Shown: in pieces, positions 28,901-42,600 of the stretch | Position numbering within the stretch: the first letter of the stretch is position 1 | Layout: every line of letters starts with the position of its first letter | Assembly: GCF_021155765.1 (NCBI RefSeq) | Contig: NC_060107.1 | Coordinates: 3,111,501-3,175,500, forward strand | DNA length: 64,000 nucleotides | Source: Diprion similis | Lineage: Eukaryota > Arthropoda > Insecta > Hymenoptera > Diprionidae | Reading direction: 5' to 3' | The notes under the pieces: model-generated | The model's input: only the letters and a program-made list of their open reading frames with translations | What the model was told of the DNA's origin: nothing | Database searches by the model: none | Translations under genes and position numbers: made by a program

Positions 28901-31900
28901 CGTCGGAATAGTACCCTAAAGAATTAATTCCAGCACTTTTCAAAGTCGTCGAAATTTTCGCCAAAAATGCAAAGGGGTTAGCCTTGGATTTTTTTTGGCG
29001 GAAAAATCTTTTGTCTGGGAATCGATCCGTATGACGCTTTCTAGACTAATTCGACGCCCAGGAACTCAGAAAACACATGAAAAATAGCCTAGGACCAGCA
29101 GCAGAGAAATGACGATGAAAATCTGCAGTTTTTCGGCTGTAACTTTGCAGGTGTTGCTCGCAGCGTATCGGGACTGCGATTAATCGCTTCCTCTCGCAAA
29201 ATCACGTCGGAATAGTACCCTAAAGAATTAATTGCAGCACTTTTCAAAGTCGTCGAAATTTTCGCCAAAAATGCAAAGGGGTTAGCCTTGGATTTTTTTT
29301 GGCCGAAAAATCTTTTGTCTGGGAATCGATCCGTATGACGCTTTTTAGACTAATTCGACGCCCAGGAACACAGAAAACACATGGAAAATTGCCTAGGACC
29401 AGCAGCAGAGAAATGACGATGAAAATCGGCAGTTTTTCGGCTGTAACTTTGCAGGTGTTGCCCGCAGCGTATCGGGACTGCGATTAATCGATTCCTCTCG
29501 CAAAATCACGTCGGAATAGTACCCTGAAGAATTAATTGCAGCACTTTTCAAAGTCGTCGAAATTTTTGCCAAAAATGCAAAGGGGTTAGCCTTGGATTTT
29601 TTTTGGCCGAAAAATCTTTTGTCTGGGAATCGATCCGTATGACGCTTCTTAGACTAATTCGACGCCCAGGAACTCAGAAAACACATGAAAAATAGCCTTG
29701 GACCAGCAGCAGAGAAATGACCATGAAAATCTGCAGTTTTTTGGCTGTAACTTTGCAGGTGTTGCTCGCAGCGTATCGGGACTGCGATTAATCGATTCCT
29801 CTCGGAAAATCACGTCGGAATAGTACCCTGAAGAATTAGTTGCAGCACTTTTCAAAGTCGTCGAAATTTTCGCCAAAAATGCAAAGGGGTTAGCCTTGGA
29901 TTTTTTTTGGCCGAAAAATCTTTTGTCTGGGAATCGATCCGTATGACGCTTTTGAGACTAATTCGACGCCCAGGAACACAGAAAACACATGAAAAATTGC
30001 CTAGGACCAGCAGCAGAGAAATGACGATGAAAATCTGCAGTTTTTTGGCTGTAACTTTGCAGGTGTTGCTCGCAGCGTATCGGGACTGCGATTAATCGAT
30101 TCCTCTCGCAAAATCACGTCGGAAAAGTACCCTAAAGAATTAATTGCAGCACTTTTCAAAGTCGTCGAAATTTTCGCCAAAAATGCAAAGGGGTTAGCCT
30201 TGGATTTTTTTTGGCCGAAAAATCTTTTGTCTGGGAATCGATCCGTATGACGCTTTTTAGACTAATTCGACGCCCAGGAACTCAGAAAACACATGAAAAA
30301 TAGCCTAGGACCAGCAGCAGAGAAATGACGATGAAAATCTGCAGTTTTTTGGCTGTAACTTTGCAGGTGTTGCTCGCAGCGTATCGGGACTGCGATTAAT
30401 CGATTCCTCTCGGAAAATCACGTCGGAATAGTACCCTGAAGAATTAATTGCAGCACTTTTCAAAGTCGTCGAAATTTTTGCCAAAAATGCAAAGCGGTTA
30501 GCCTTGGATTTTTTTTGGCCGAAAAATCTTTTGTCTGGGAATCGATCCGTATGACGCTTTTTAGACTAATTCGACGCCCAGGAACTCAGAAGACACATGA
30601 AAACAGCCTAGGACCAGCAGCAGAGAAATGACGATGAAAATCTGCAGTTTTTTGGCTGTAACTTTGCAGGTGTTGCTCGCAGCGTATCGGGACTGCGATT
30701 AATCGCTTCCTCTCGCAAAATCACGTCGGAATAGTACCCTAAAGAATTAATTGCAGCACTTTTCAAAGTCGTCGAAATTTTCGCCAAAAATGCAAAGGGG
30801 TTAGCCTTGGATTTTTTTTGGCCGAAAAATCTTTTGTCTGGGAATCGATCCGTATGACGCTTTTTAGACTAATTCGACGCCCAGGAACTCAGAAAACACA
30901 TGAAAAATGGCCTAGGACCAGCAGCAGAGAAATGACGATGAAAATCTGCAGTTTTTTGGCTGTAACTTTGCAGGTGTTGCTCGCAGCGTATCGGGACTGC
31001 GATTAATCGATTCCTCTCGGAAAATCACGTCGGAATAGTACCCTGAAGAATTAATTGCAGCACTTTTCAAAGTCGTCGAAATTTTTGCCAAAAATGCAAA
31101 GGGGTTAGCCTTGGATTTTTTTTGGCCGAAAAATCTTTTGTCTGGGAATCGATCCGTATGACGCTTTTTAGACTAATTCGACGCCCAGGAACACAGAAAA
31201 CACATGAAAAATTGCCTAGGACCAGCAGCAGAGAAATGACGATGAAAATCGGCGGTTTTTCGGCTGTAACTTTGCAGGTGTTGCTCGCAGCGTATCGGGA
31301 CTGCGATTAATCGATTCCTCTCGCAAAATCACGTCGGAATAGTACCCTAAAGAATTAATTGCAGCACTTTTCAAAGTCGTCGAAATTTTCGCCAAAAATG
31401 CAAAGGGGTTAGCCTTGGATTTTTTTTGGCCGAAAAATCTTTTGTCTGGGAATCGATCCGTATGACGCTTTTTAGACTAATTCGACGCCCAGGAACACAG
31501 AAAACACATGAAAAATTGCCTAGGACCAGCAGCAGAGAAATGACGATGAAAATCTGCAGTTTTTCGGCTGTAACTTTGCAGGTGTTGCTCGCAGCGTATC
31601 GGGACTGCGATAAATCAATTCCTCTCGCAAAATCACGTCGGAATAGTACCCTAAAGAATTAATTCCAGCACTTTTCAAAGTCGTCGAAATTTTCGCCAAA
31701 AATGCAAAGGGGTTAGCCTTGGATTTTTTTTGGCAGAAAAATCTTTTGTCTGGGAATCGATCCGTATGACGCTTTTTAGACTAATTCGACGCCCAGGAAC
31801 ACAGAAAACACATGAAAAATTGCCTAGGACCAGCAGCAGAGAAATGACGATGAAAATCTGCAGTTTTTCGGCTGTAACTTTGCAGGTGTTGCTCGCAGCG

Positions 31901-33640
31901 TATCGGGACTGCGATTAATCGATTCCTCTCGCAAAATCACGTCGGAATGGTACCCTAAAGAATTAATTCCAGCACTTTTCAAAGTCGTCGAAATTTTCGC
32001 CAAAAATGCAAAGGGGTTAGCCTTGGATTTTTTTTGGCAGAAAAATCTTTTGTCTGGGAATCGATCCGTATGACGCTTTTTAGACTAATTCGACGCCCAG
32101 GAACACAGAAAACACATGAAAAATTGCCTAGGACCAGCAGCAGAGAAATGACGATGAAAATCTGCAGTTTTTCGGCTGTAACTTTGCAGGTGTTGCTCGC
32201 AGCGTATCGGGACTGCGATTAATCGATTCCTCTCGCAAAATCACGTCGGAATGGTACCCTAAAGAATTAATTGCAGCACTTTTCAAAGTCGTCGAAATTT
32301 TTGCCAAAAATGCAAAGGGGTTAGCCTTGGATTTTTTTTGGCCGAAAAATCTTTTGTCTGGGAATCGATCCGTATGACGCTTTTTAGACTAATTCGACGC
32401 CCAGGAACTCAGAAAACACATGAAAAATAGCCTAGGACCAGCAGCAGAGAAATGACGATGAAAGTCTGCAGTTTTTCGGCTGTAACTTTGCAGGTGTTGC
32501 TCGCAGCGTATCGGGACTGCGATTAATCGATTCCTCTCGCAAAATCACGTCGGAATAGTACCCTAAAGAATTAATTGCAGCACTTTTCAAAGTCGTCGAA
32601 ATTTTCGCCAAAAATGCAAAGGGGTTAGCCTTGGATTTTTTTTGGCCGAAAAATCTTTTGTCTGGGAATCGATCCGTATGACGCTTTTTAGACTAATTCG
32701 ACGCCCAGGAACACAGAAAACACATGAAAAATTGCCTAGGACCAGCAGCAGAGAAATGACGATGAAAATCTGCAGTTTTTTGGCTGTAACTTTGCAGGTG
32801 TTGCTCGCAGCGTATCGGGACTGCGATTAATCGATTCCTCTCGCAAAATCACGTCGGAAAAGTACCCTAAAGAATTAATTGCAGCACTTTTCAAAGTCGT
32901 CGAAATTTTCGCCAAAAATGCAAAGGGGTTAGCCTTGGATTTTTTTTGGCCGAAAAATCTTATGTCTGGGAATCGATCCGTATGACGCTTTTTAGACTAA
33001 TTCGACGCCCAGGAACTCAGAAAACACATGAAAAATAGCCTAGGACCAGCAGCAGAGAAATGACGATGAAAATCTGCAGTTTTTTGGCTGTAACTTTGCA
33101 GGTGTTGCTCGCAGTGTATCGGGACTGCGATTAATCGATTCCTCTCGGAAAATCACGTCGGAATAGTACCCTGAAGAATTAATTGCAGCACTTTTCAAAG
33201 TCGTCGAAATTTTTGCCAAAAATGCAAAGGGGTTAGCCTTGGATTTTTTTTGGCCGAAAAATCTTTTGTCTGGGAATCGATCCGTATGACGCTTTTTAGA
33301 CTAATTCGACGCCCAGGAACTCAGAAGACACATGAAAACAGCCTAGGACCAGCAGCAGAGAAATGACGATGAAAATCTGCAGTTTTTTGGCTGTAACTTT
33401 GCAGGTGTTGCTCGCAGCGTATCGGGACTGCGATTAATCGCTTCCTCTCGCAAAATCACGTCGGAATAGTACCCTAAAGAATTAATTGCAGCACTTTTCA
33501 AAGTCGTCGAAATTTTCGCCAAAAATGCAAAGGGGTTAGCCTTGGATTTTTTTTGGCCGAAAAATCTTTTGTCTGGGAATCGATCCGTATGACGCTTTTT
33601 AGACTAATTCGACGCCCAGGAACTCAGAAAACACATGAAA
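19900..33640 (+). repeat. 8813-bp duplication (29 monomers offset) inside the array
   Basis: The variant order from about 19,900 to 24,800 is repeated from about 28,700 to 33,640 at a constant offset of 8813 bp (29x304 - 3). Private marks are shared, such as TTGGCGGAAAAATC near 20,184 and 28,997, GTTGCCCGCAGCG near 20,645 and 29,458, and GCGGTTAGCC near 21,681 and 30,494. Small differences exist: TTTTGACAAAAATG near 22,273 against TTTTGCCAAAAATG near 31,086, and ACACACGAAAAATT near 22,388 against ACACATGAAAAATT near 31,201. Confidence 0.92.
24150..28400 (+). repeat. 7-monomer HOR, 2127 bp, two tandem copies
   Basis: Monomers at 24740, 25044, 25652 and 25956 recur at 26867, 27171, 27779 and 28083 (+2127 = 7x304 - 1). 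Private marks GCAGTGTATCGG (near 24,299 and 26,426), GTATCTGGACTGC and GGAACACAAAAAACAC occur in both copies. It lies between the two arms of the 8813-bp duplication. Confidence 0.9.
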
Positions 33641-34159
33641 AATGGCCTAGGACCAGCAGCAGAGAAATGACGATGAAAATCTGCAGTTTTTTGGCTGTAA
33701 CTTTGCAGGTGTTGCTCGCAGCGTATCGGGACTGCGATAAATCAATTCCTCTCGCAAAATCACGTCGGAATAGTACCCTAAAGAATTAATTCCAGCACTT
33801 TTCAAAGTCGTCGAAATTTTCGCCAAAAATGCAAAGGAGTTAGCCTTGGATTTTTTTTGGCAGAAAAATCTTTTGTCTGGGAATCGATCCGTATGACGCT
33901 TTTTAGACTAATTCGACGCCCAGGAACTCAGAAAACACATGAAAAATAGCCTAGGACCAGCAGCAGAGAAATGACGATGAAAATCTGCAGTTTTTCGGCT
34001 GTAACTTTGCAGGTGTTGCTCGCAGCGTATCGGGACTGCGATTAATCGCTTCCTCTCGCAAAATCACGTCGGAATAGTACCCTAAAGAATTAATTGCAGC
34101 ACTTTTCAAAGTCGTCGAAATTTTCGCCAAAAATGCAAAGGGGTTAGCCTTGGATTTTT

Positions 34160-36600
34160 TTTGGCCGAAAAATCTTTTGTCTGGGAATCGATCCGTATGA
34201 CGCTTTTTAGACTAATTCGACGCCCAGGAACACAGAAAACACATGAAAAATTGCCTAGGACCAGCAGCAGAGAAATGACGATGAAAATCTGCAGTTTTTT
34301 GGCTGTAACTTTGCAGGTGTTGCTCGCAGCGTATCGGGACTGCGATTAATCGATTCCTCTCGCAAAATCACGTCGGAATAGTACCCTAAAGAATTAATTG
34401 CAGCACTTTTCAAAGTCGTCGAAATTTTTGCCAAAAATGCAAAGGGGTTAGCCTTGGATTTTTTTTGGCCGAAAAATCTTTTGTCTGGGAATCGATCCGT
34501 ATGACGCTTTTTAGACTAATTCGACGCCCAGGAACACAGAAAACACATGAAAAATTGCCTAGGACCAGCAGCAGAGAAATGACGATGAAAATCTGCAGTT
34601 TTTTGGCTGTAACTTTGCAGGTGTTGCTCGCAGCGTATCGGGACTGCGATTAATCGATTCCTCTCGCAAAATCACGTCGGAATAGTACCCTGAAGAATTA
34701 ATTGCAGCACTTTTCAAAGTCGTCGAAATTTTTGCCAAAAATGCAAAGGGGTTAGCCTTGGATTTTTTTTGGCCGAAAAATCTTTTGTCTGGGAATCGAT
34801 CCGTATGACGCTTCTTAGACTAATTCGACGCCCAGGAACTCAGAAAACACATGAAAAATAGCCTTGGACCAGCAGCAGAGAAATGACCATGAAAATCTGC
34901 AGTTTTTTGGCTGTAACTTTGCAGGTGTTGCTCGCAGCGTATCGGGACTGCGATTAATCGATTCCTCTCGGAAAATCACGTCGGAATAGTACCCTGAAGA
35001 ATTAATTGCAGCACTTTTCAAAGTCGTCGAAATTTTTGCCAAAAATGCAAAGGGGTTAGCCTTGGATTTTTTTTGGCCGAAAAATCTTTTGTCTGGGAAT
35101 CGATCCGTATGACGCTTTTTAGACTAATTCGACGCCCAGAAACACAGAAAACACATGAAAAATTGCCTAGGACCAGCAGCAGAGAAATGACGATGAAAAT
35201 CTGCAGTTTTTTGGCTGTAACTTTGCAGGTGTTGCTCGCAGCGTATCGGGACTGCGATTAATCGATTCCTCTCGCAAATTTACGTCGGAAAAGTACCCTA
35301 AAGAATTAATTGCAGCACTTTTCAAAGTCGTCGAAATTTTCGCCAAAAATGCAAAGGGGTTAGCCTTGGATTTTTTTTGGCCGAAAAATCTTTTGTCTGG
35401 GAATCGATCCGTATGACGCTTTTTAGACTAATTCGACGCCCAGGAACACAGAAAACACATGAAAAATTGCCTAGGACCAGCAGCAGAGAAATGACGATGA
35501 AAATCTGCAGTTTTTTGGCTGTAACTTTGCAGGTGTTGCTCGCAGCGTATCGGGACTGCGATTAATCGATTCCTCTCGCAAAATCACGTCGGAATAGTAC
35601 CCTAAAGAATTAATTGCAGCACTTTTCAAAGTCGTCGAAATTTTTGCCAAAAATGCAAAGGGGTTAGCCTTGGATTTTTTTTGGCCGAAAAATCTTTTGT
35701 CTGGGAATCGATCCGTATGACGCTTTTTAGACTAATTCGACGCCCAGGAACACAGAAAACACATGAAAAATTGCCTAGGACCAGCAGCAGAGAAATGACG
35801 ATGAAAATCTGCAGTTTTTTGGCTGTAACTTTGCAGGTGTTGCTCGCAGCGTATCGGGACTGCGATTAATCGATTCCTCTCGCAAAATCACGTCGGAATA
35901 GTACCCTGAAGAATTAATTGCAGCACTTTTCAAAGTCGTCGAAATTTTTGCCAAAAATGCAAAGGGGTTAGCCTTGGATTTTTTTTGGCCGAAAAATCTT
36001 TTGTCTGGGAATCGATCCGTATGACGCTTCTTAGACTAATTCGACGCCCAGGAACTCAGAAAACACATGAAAAATAGCCTTGGACCAGCAGCAGAGAAAT
36101 GACCATGAAAATCTGCAGTTTTTTGGCTGTAACTTTGCAGGTGTTGCTCGCAGCGTATCGGGACTGCGATTAATCGATTCCTCTCGGAAAATCACGTCGG
36201 AATAGTACCCTGAAGAATTAATTGCAGCACTTTTCAAAGTCGTCGAAATTTTTGCCAAAAATGCAAAGGGGTTAGCCTTGGATTTTTTTTGGCCGAAAAA
36301 TCTTTTGTCTGGGAATCGATCCGTATGACGCTTTTTAGACTAATTCGACGCCCAGAAACACAGAAAACACATGAAAAATTGCCTAGGACCAGCAGCAGAG
36401 AAATGACGATGAAAATCTGCAGTTTTTTGGCTGTAACTTTGCAGGTGTTGCTCGCAGCGTATCGGGACTGCGATTAATCGATTCCTCTCGCAAATTTACG
36501 TCGGAAAAGTACCCTAAAGAATTAATTGCAGCACTTTTCAAAGTCGTCGAAATTTTCGCCAAAAATGCAAAGGGGTTAGCCTTGGATTTTTTTTGGCCGA
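34160..36600 (+). repeat. 4-monomer HOR, 1216 bp, two tandem copies
   Basis: Monomers at 34161, 34465, 34815 and 35073 recur at 35377, 35681, 36031 and 36289, each +1216 bp (4x304). The marks CCCAGAAACACAG followed by CGCAAATTTACG label the last monomer of each copy. Confidence 0.88.
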
Positions 36601-39600
36601 AAAATCTTTTTTCTGGGAATCGATCCGTATGACGCTTTTTAGACTAATTCGACGCCCAGGAACTCAGAAAACACATGAAAAATAGCCTAGGACCAGCGGC
36701 AGAGAAATGACGATGAAAATCTGCAGTTTTTTGGCTGTAACTTTGCAGGTGTTGCTCGCAGCGTATCGGGACTGCGATTAATCGATTCCTCTCGGAAAAT
36801 CACGTCGGAATAGTACCCTGAAGAATTAATTGCAGCACTTTTCAAAGTCGTCGAAATTTTTGCCAAAAATGCAAAGGGGTTAGCCTTGGATTTTTTTTGG
36901 CCGAAAAATCTTTTGTCTGGGAATCGATCCGTATGACGCTTTTTAGACTAATTCGACGCCCAGGAACACAGAAAACACATGAAAAATTGCCTAGGACCAG
37001 CAGCAGAGAAATGACGATGAAAATCGGCAGTTTTTCGGCTGTAACTTTGCAGGTGTTGCTCGCAGCGTATCGGGACTGCGATAAATCAATTCCTCTCGCA
37101 AAATCACGTCGGAATAGTACCCTAAAGAATTAATTCCAGCACTTTTCAAAGTCGTCGAAATTTTTGCCAAAAATGCAAAGGGGTTAGCCTTGGATTTTTT
37201 TTGGCAGAAAAATCTTTTGTCTGGGAATCGATCCGTATGACGCTTTTTAGACTAATTCGACGCCCAGGAACTCAGAAAACACATGAAAAATAGCCTAGGA
37301 CCAGCAGCAGAGAAATGACGATGAAAATCTGCAGTTTTTCGGCTGTAACTTTGCAGGTGTTGCTCGCAGCGTATCGGGACTGCGATTAATCGCTTCCTCT
37401 CGCAAAATCACGTCGGAATAGTACCCTAAAGAATTAATTGCAGCACTTTTCAAAGTCGTCGAAATTTTCGCCAAAAATGCAAAGGGGCCTTGGATTTTTT
37501 TTGGCTGAAAAATCTTTTGTCTGGGAATCGATCCGTATGACGCTTTTTAGACTAATTCGACGCCCAGGAACACAGAAAACACATGAAAAATTGCCTAGGA
37601 CCAGCAGCAGAGAAATGACGATGAAAATCGGCAGTTTTTCGGCTGTAACTTTGCAGGTGTTGCTCGCAGCGTATCGGGACTGCGATTAATCGATTCCTCT
37701 CGCAAAATCACGTCGGAATAGTACCCTAAAGAATTAATTGCAGCACTTTTCAAAGTCGTCGAAATTTTCGCCAAAAATGCAAAGGGGTTAGCCTTGGATT
37801 TTTTTTGGCCGAAAAATCTTTTGTCTGGGAATCGATCCGTATGACGCTTTTTAGACTAATTCGACGCCCAGGAACACAGAAAACACATGAAAAATTGCCT
37901 AGGACCAGCAGCAGAGAAATGACGATGAAAATCTGCAGTTTTTTGGCTGTAACTTTGCAGGTGTTGCTCGCAGCGTATCGGGACTGCGATTAATCGATTC
38001 CTCTCGCAAAATCACGTCGGAAAAGTACCCTAAAGAATTAATTGCAGCACTTTTCAAAGTCGTCGAAATTTTTGCCAAAAATGCAAAGGGGTTAGCCTTG
38101 GATTTTTTTTGGCCGAAAAATCTTTCGTCTGGGAATCGATCCGTATGACGCTTTTTAGACTAATTCGACGTCCAGGAACTCAGAAAACACATGAAAAATA
38201 GCCTAGGACCAGCAGCAGAGAAATGACGATGAAAATCTGCAGTTTTTTGGCTGTAACTTTGCAGGTGTTGCTCGCAGCGTATCGGGACTGCGATTAATCG
38301 ATTCCTCTCGCAAAATCACGTCGGAATAGTACCCTAAAGAATTAATTGCAGCACTTTTCAAAGTCGTCGAAATTTTTGCCAAAAATGCAAAGGGGTTAGC
38401 CTTGGATTTTTTTTGGCCGAAAAATCTTTTGTCTGGGAATCGATCCGTATGACGCTTTTTAGACTAATTCGACGCCCAGGAACTCAGAAAACACATGAAA
38501 AATAGCCTAGGACCAGCAGCAGAGAAATGACGATGAAAATCTGCAGTTTTTTGGCTGTAACTTTGCAGGTGTTGCTCGCAGCGTATCGGGACTGCGATTA
38601 ATCGATTCCTCTCGCAAAATCACGTCGGAATAGTACCCTAAAGAATTAATTGCAGCACTTTTCAAAGTCGTCGAAATTTTTGCCAAAAATGCAAAGGGGT
38701 TAGCCTTGGATTTTTTTTGGCCGAAAAATCTTTTGTCTGGGAATCGATCCGTATGACGCTTCTTAGACTAATTCGACGCCCAGGAACTCAGAAAACACAT
38801 GAAAAATAGCCTTGGACCAGCAGCAGAGAAATGACCATGAAAATCTGCAGTTTTTTGGCTGTAACTTTGCAGGTGTTGCTCGCAGCGTATCGGGACTGCG
38901 ATTAATCGATTCCTCTCGGAAAATCACGTCGGAATAGTACCCTGAAGAATTAATTGCAGCACTTTTCAAAGTCGTCGAAATTTTTGCCAAAAATGCAAAG
39001 GGGTTAGCCTTGGATTTTTTTTGGCCGAAAAATCTTTTGTCTGGGAATCGATCCGTATGACGCTTTTGAGACTAATTCGACGCCCAGAAACACAGAAAAC
39101 ACATGAAAAATTGCCTAGGACCAGCAGCAGAGAAATGACGATGAAAATCTGCAGTTTTTTGGCTGTAACTTTGCAGGTGTTGCTCGCAGCGTATCGGGAC
39201 TGCGATTAATCGATTCCTCTCGCAAATTTACGTCGGAAAAGTACCCTAAAGAATTAATTGCAGCACTTTTCAAAGTCGTCGAAATTTTCGCCAAAAATGC
39301 AAAGGGGTTAGCCTTGGATTTTTTTTGGCCGAAAAATCTTTTTTCTGGGAATCGATCCGTATGACGCTTTTTAGACTAATTCGACGCCCAGGAACTCAGA
39401 AAACACATGAAAAATAGCCTAGGACCAGCGGCAGAGAAATGACGATGAAAATCTGCAGTTTTTTGGCTGTAACTTTGCAGGTGTTGCTCGCAGCGTATCG
39501 GGACTGCGATTAATCGATTCCTCTCGGAAAATCACGTCGGAATAGTACCCTGAAGAATTAATTGCAGCACTTTTCAAAGTCGTCGAAATTTTTGCCAAAA

Positions 39601-42600
39601 ATGCAAAGGGGTTAGCCTTGGATTTTTTTTGGCCGAAAAATCTTTTGTCTGGGAATCGATCCGTATGACGCTTTTTAGACTAATTCGACGCCCAGGAACA
39701 CAGAAAACACATGAAAAATTGCCTAGGACCAGCAGCAGAGAAATGACGATGAAAATCGGCAGTTTTTCGGCTGTAACTTTGCAGGTGTTGCTCGCAGCGT
39801 ATCGGGACTGCGATAAATCAATTCCTCTCGCAAAATCACGTCGGAATAGTACCCTAAAGAATTAATTCCAGCACTTTTCAAAGTCGTCGAAATTTTTGCC
39901 AAAAATGCAAAGGGGTTAGCCTTGGATTTTTTTTGGCAGAAAAATCTTTTGTCTGGGAATCGATCCGTATGACGCTTTTTAGACTAATTCGACGCCCAGG
40001 AACTCAGAAAACACATGAAAAATAGCCTAGGACCAGCAGCAGAGAAATGACGATGAAAATCTGCAGTTTTTCGGCTGTAACTTTGCAGGTGTTGCTCGCA
40101 GCGTATCGGGACTGCGATTAATCGCTTCCTCTCGCAAAATCACGTCGGAATAGTACCCTAAAGAATTAATTGCAGCACTTTTCAAAGTCGTCGAAATTTT
40201 CGCCAAAAATGCAAAGGGGCCTTGGATTTTTTTTGGCTGAAAAATCTTTTGTCTGGGAATCGATCCGTATGACGCTTTTTAGACTAATTCGACGCCCAGG
40301 AACACAGAAAACACATGAAAAATTGCCTAGGACCAGCAGCAGAGAAATGACGATGAAAATCGGCAGTTTTTCGGCTGTAACTTTGCAGGTGTTGCTCGCA
40401 GCGTATCGGGACTGCGATAAATCAATTCCTCTCGCAAAATCACGTCGGAATAGTACCCTAAAGAATTAATTCCAGCACTTTTCAAAGTCGTCGAAATTTT
40501 TGCCAAAAATGCAAAGGGGTTAGCCTTGGATTTTTTTTGGCAGAAAAATCTTTTGTCTGGGAATCGATCCGTATGACGCTTTTTAGACTAATTCGACGCC
40601 CAGGAACTCAGAAAACACATGAAAAATAGCCTAGGACCAGCAGCAGAGAAATGACGATGAAAATCTGCAGTTTTTCGGCTGTAACTTTGCAGGTGTTGCT
40701 CGCAGCGTATCGGGACTGCGATTAATCGCTTCCTCTCGCAAAATCACGTCGGAATAGTACCCTAAAGAATTAATTGCAGCACTTTTCAAAGTCGTCGAAA
40801 TTTTCGCCAAAAATGCAAAGGGGCCTTGGATTTTTTTTGGCTGAAAAATCTTTTGTCTGGGAATCGATCCGTATGACGCTTTTTAGACTAATTCGACGCC
40901 CAGGAACACAGAAAACACATGAAAAATTGCCTAGGACCAGCAGCAGAGAAATGACGATGAAAATCGGCAGTTTTTCGGCTGTAACTTTGCAGGTGTTGCT
41001 CGCAGCGTATCGGGACTGCGATTAATCGATTCCTCTCGCAAAATCACGTCGGAATAGTACCCTAAAGAATTAATTGCAGCACTTTTCAAAGTCGTCGAAA
41101 TTTTCGCCAAAAATGCAAAGGGGTTAGCCTTGGATTTTTTTTGGCCGAAAAATCTTTTGTCTGGGAATCGATCCGTATGACGCTTTTTAGACTAATTCGA
41201 CGCCCAGGAACACAGAAAACACATGAAAAATTGCCTAGGACCAGCAGCAGAGAAATGACGATGAAAATCTGCAGTTTTTTGGCTGTAACTTTGCAGGTGT
41301 TGCTCGCAGCGTATCGGGACTGCGATTAATCGATTCCTCTCGCAAAATCACGTCGGAAAAGTACCCTAAAGAATTAATTGCAGCACTTTTCAAAGTCGTC
41401 GAAATTTTCGCCAAAAATGCAAAGGGGTTAGCCTTGGATTTTTTTTGGCCGAAAAATCTTTCGTCTGGGAATCGATCCGTATGACGCTTTTTAGACTAAT
41501 TCGACGTCCAGGAACTCAGAAAACACATGAAAAATAGCCTAGGACCAGCAGCAGAGAAATGACGATGAAAATCTGCAGTTTTTTGGCTGTAACTTTGCAG
41601 GTGTTGCTCGCAGCGTATCGGGACTGCGATTAATCGATTCCTCTCGCAAAATCACGTCGGAATAGTACCCTAAAGAATTAATTGCAGCACTTTTCAAAGT
41701 CGTCGAAATTTTTGCCAAAAATGCAAAGGGGTTAGCCTTGGATTTTTTTTGGCCGAAAAATCTTTTGTCTGGGAATCGATCCGTATGACGCTTTTTAGAC
41801 TAATTCGACGCCCAGGAACTCAGAAAACACATGAAAAATAGCCTAGGACCAGCAGCAGAGAAATGACGATGAAAATCTGCAGTTTTTTGGCTGTAACTTT
41901 GCAGGTGTTGCTCGCAGCGTATCGGGACTGCGATTAATCGATTCCTCTCGCAAAATCACGTCGGAATAGTACCCTAAAGAATTAATTGCAGCACTTTTCA
42001 AAGTCGTCGAAATTTTTGCCAAAAATGCAAAGGGGTTAGCCTTGGATTTTTTTTGGCCGAAAAATCTTTTGTCTGGGAATCGATCCGTATGACGCTTCTT
42101 AGACTAATTCGACGCCCAGGAACTCAGAAAACACATGAAAAATAGCCTTGGACCAGCAGCAGAGAAATGACCATGAAAATCTGCAGTTTTTTGGCTGTAA
42201 CTTTGCAGGTGTTGCTCGCAGCGTATCGGGACTGCGATTAATCGATTCCTCTCGGAAAATCACGTCGGAATAGTACCCTGAAGAATTAATTGCAGCACTT
42301 TTCAAAGTCGTCGAAATTTTTGCCAAAAATGCAAAGGGGTTAGCCTTGGATTTTTTTTGGCCGAAAAATCTTTTGTCTGGGAATCGATCCGTATGACGCT
42401 TTTTAGACTAATTCGACGCCCAGAAACACAGAAAACACATGAAAAATTGCCTAGGACCAGCAGCAGAGAAATGACGATGAAAATCTGCAGTTTTTTGGCT
42501 GTAACTTTGCAGGTGTTGCTCGCAGCGTATCGGGACTGCGATTAATCGATTCCTCTCGCAAATTTACGTCGGAAAAGTACCCTAAAGAATTAATTGCAGC

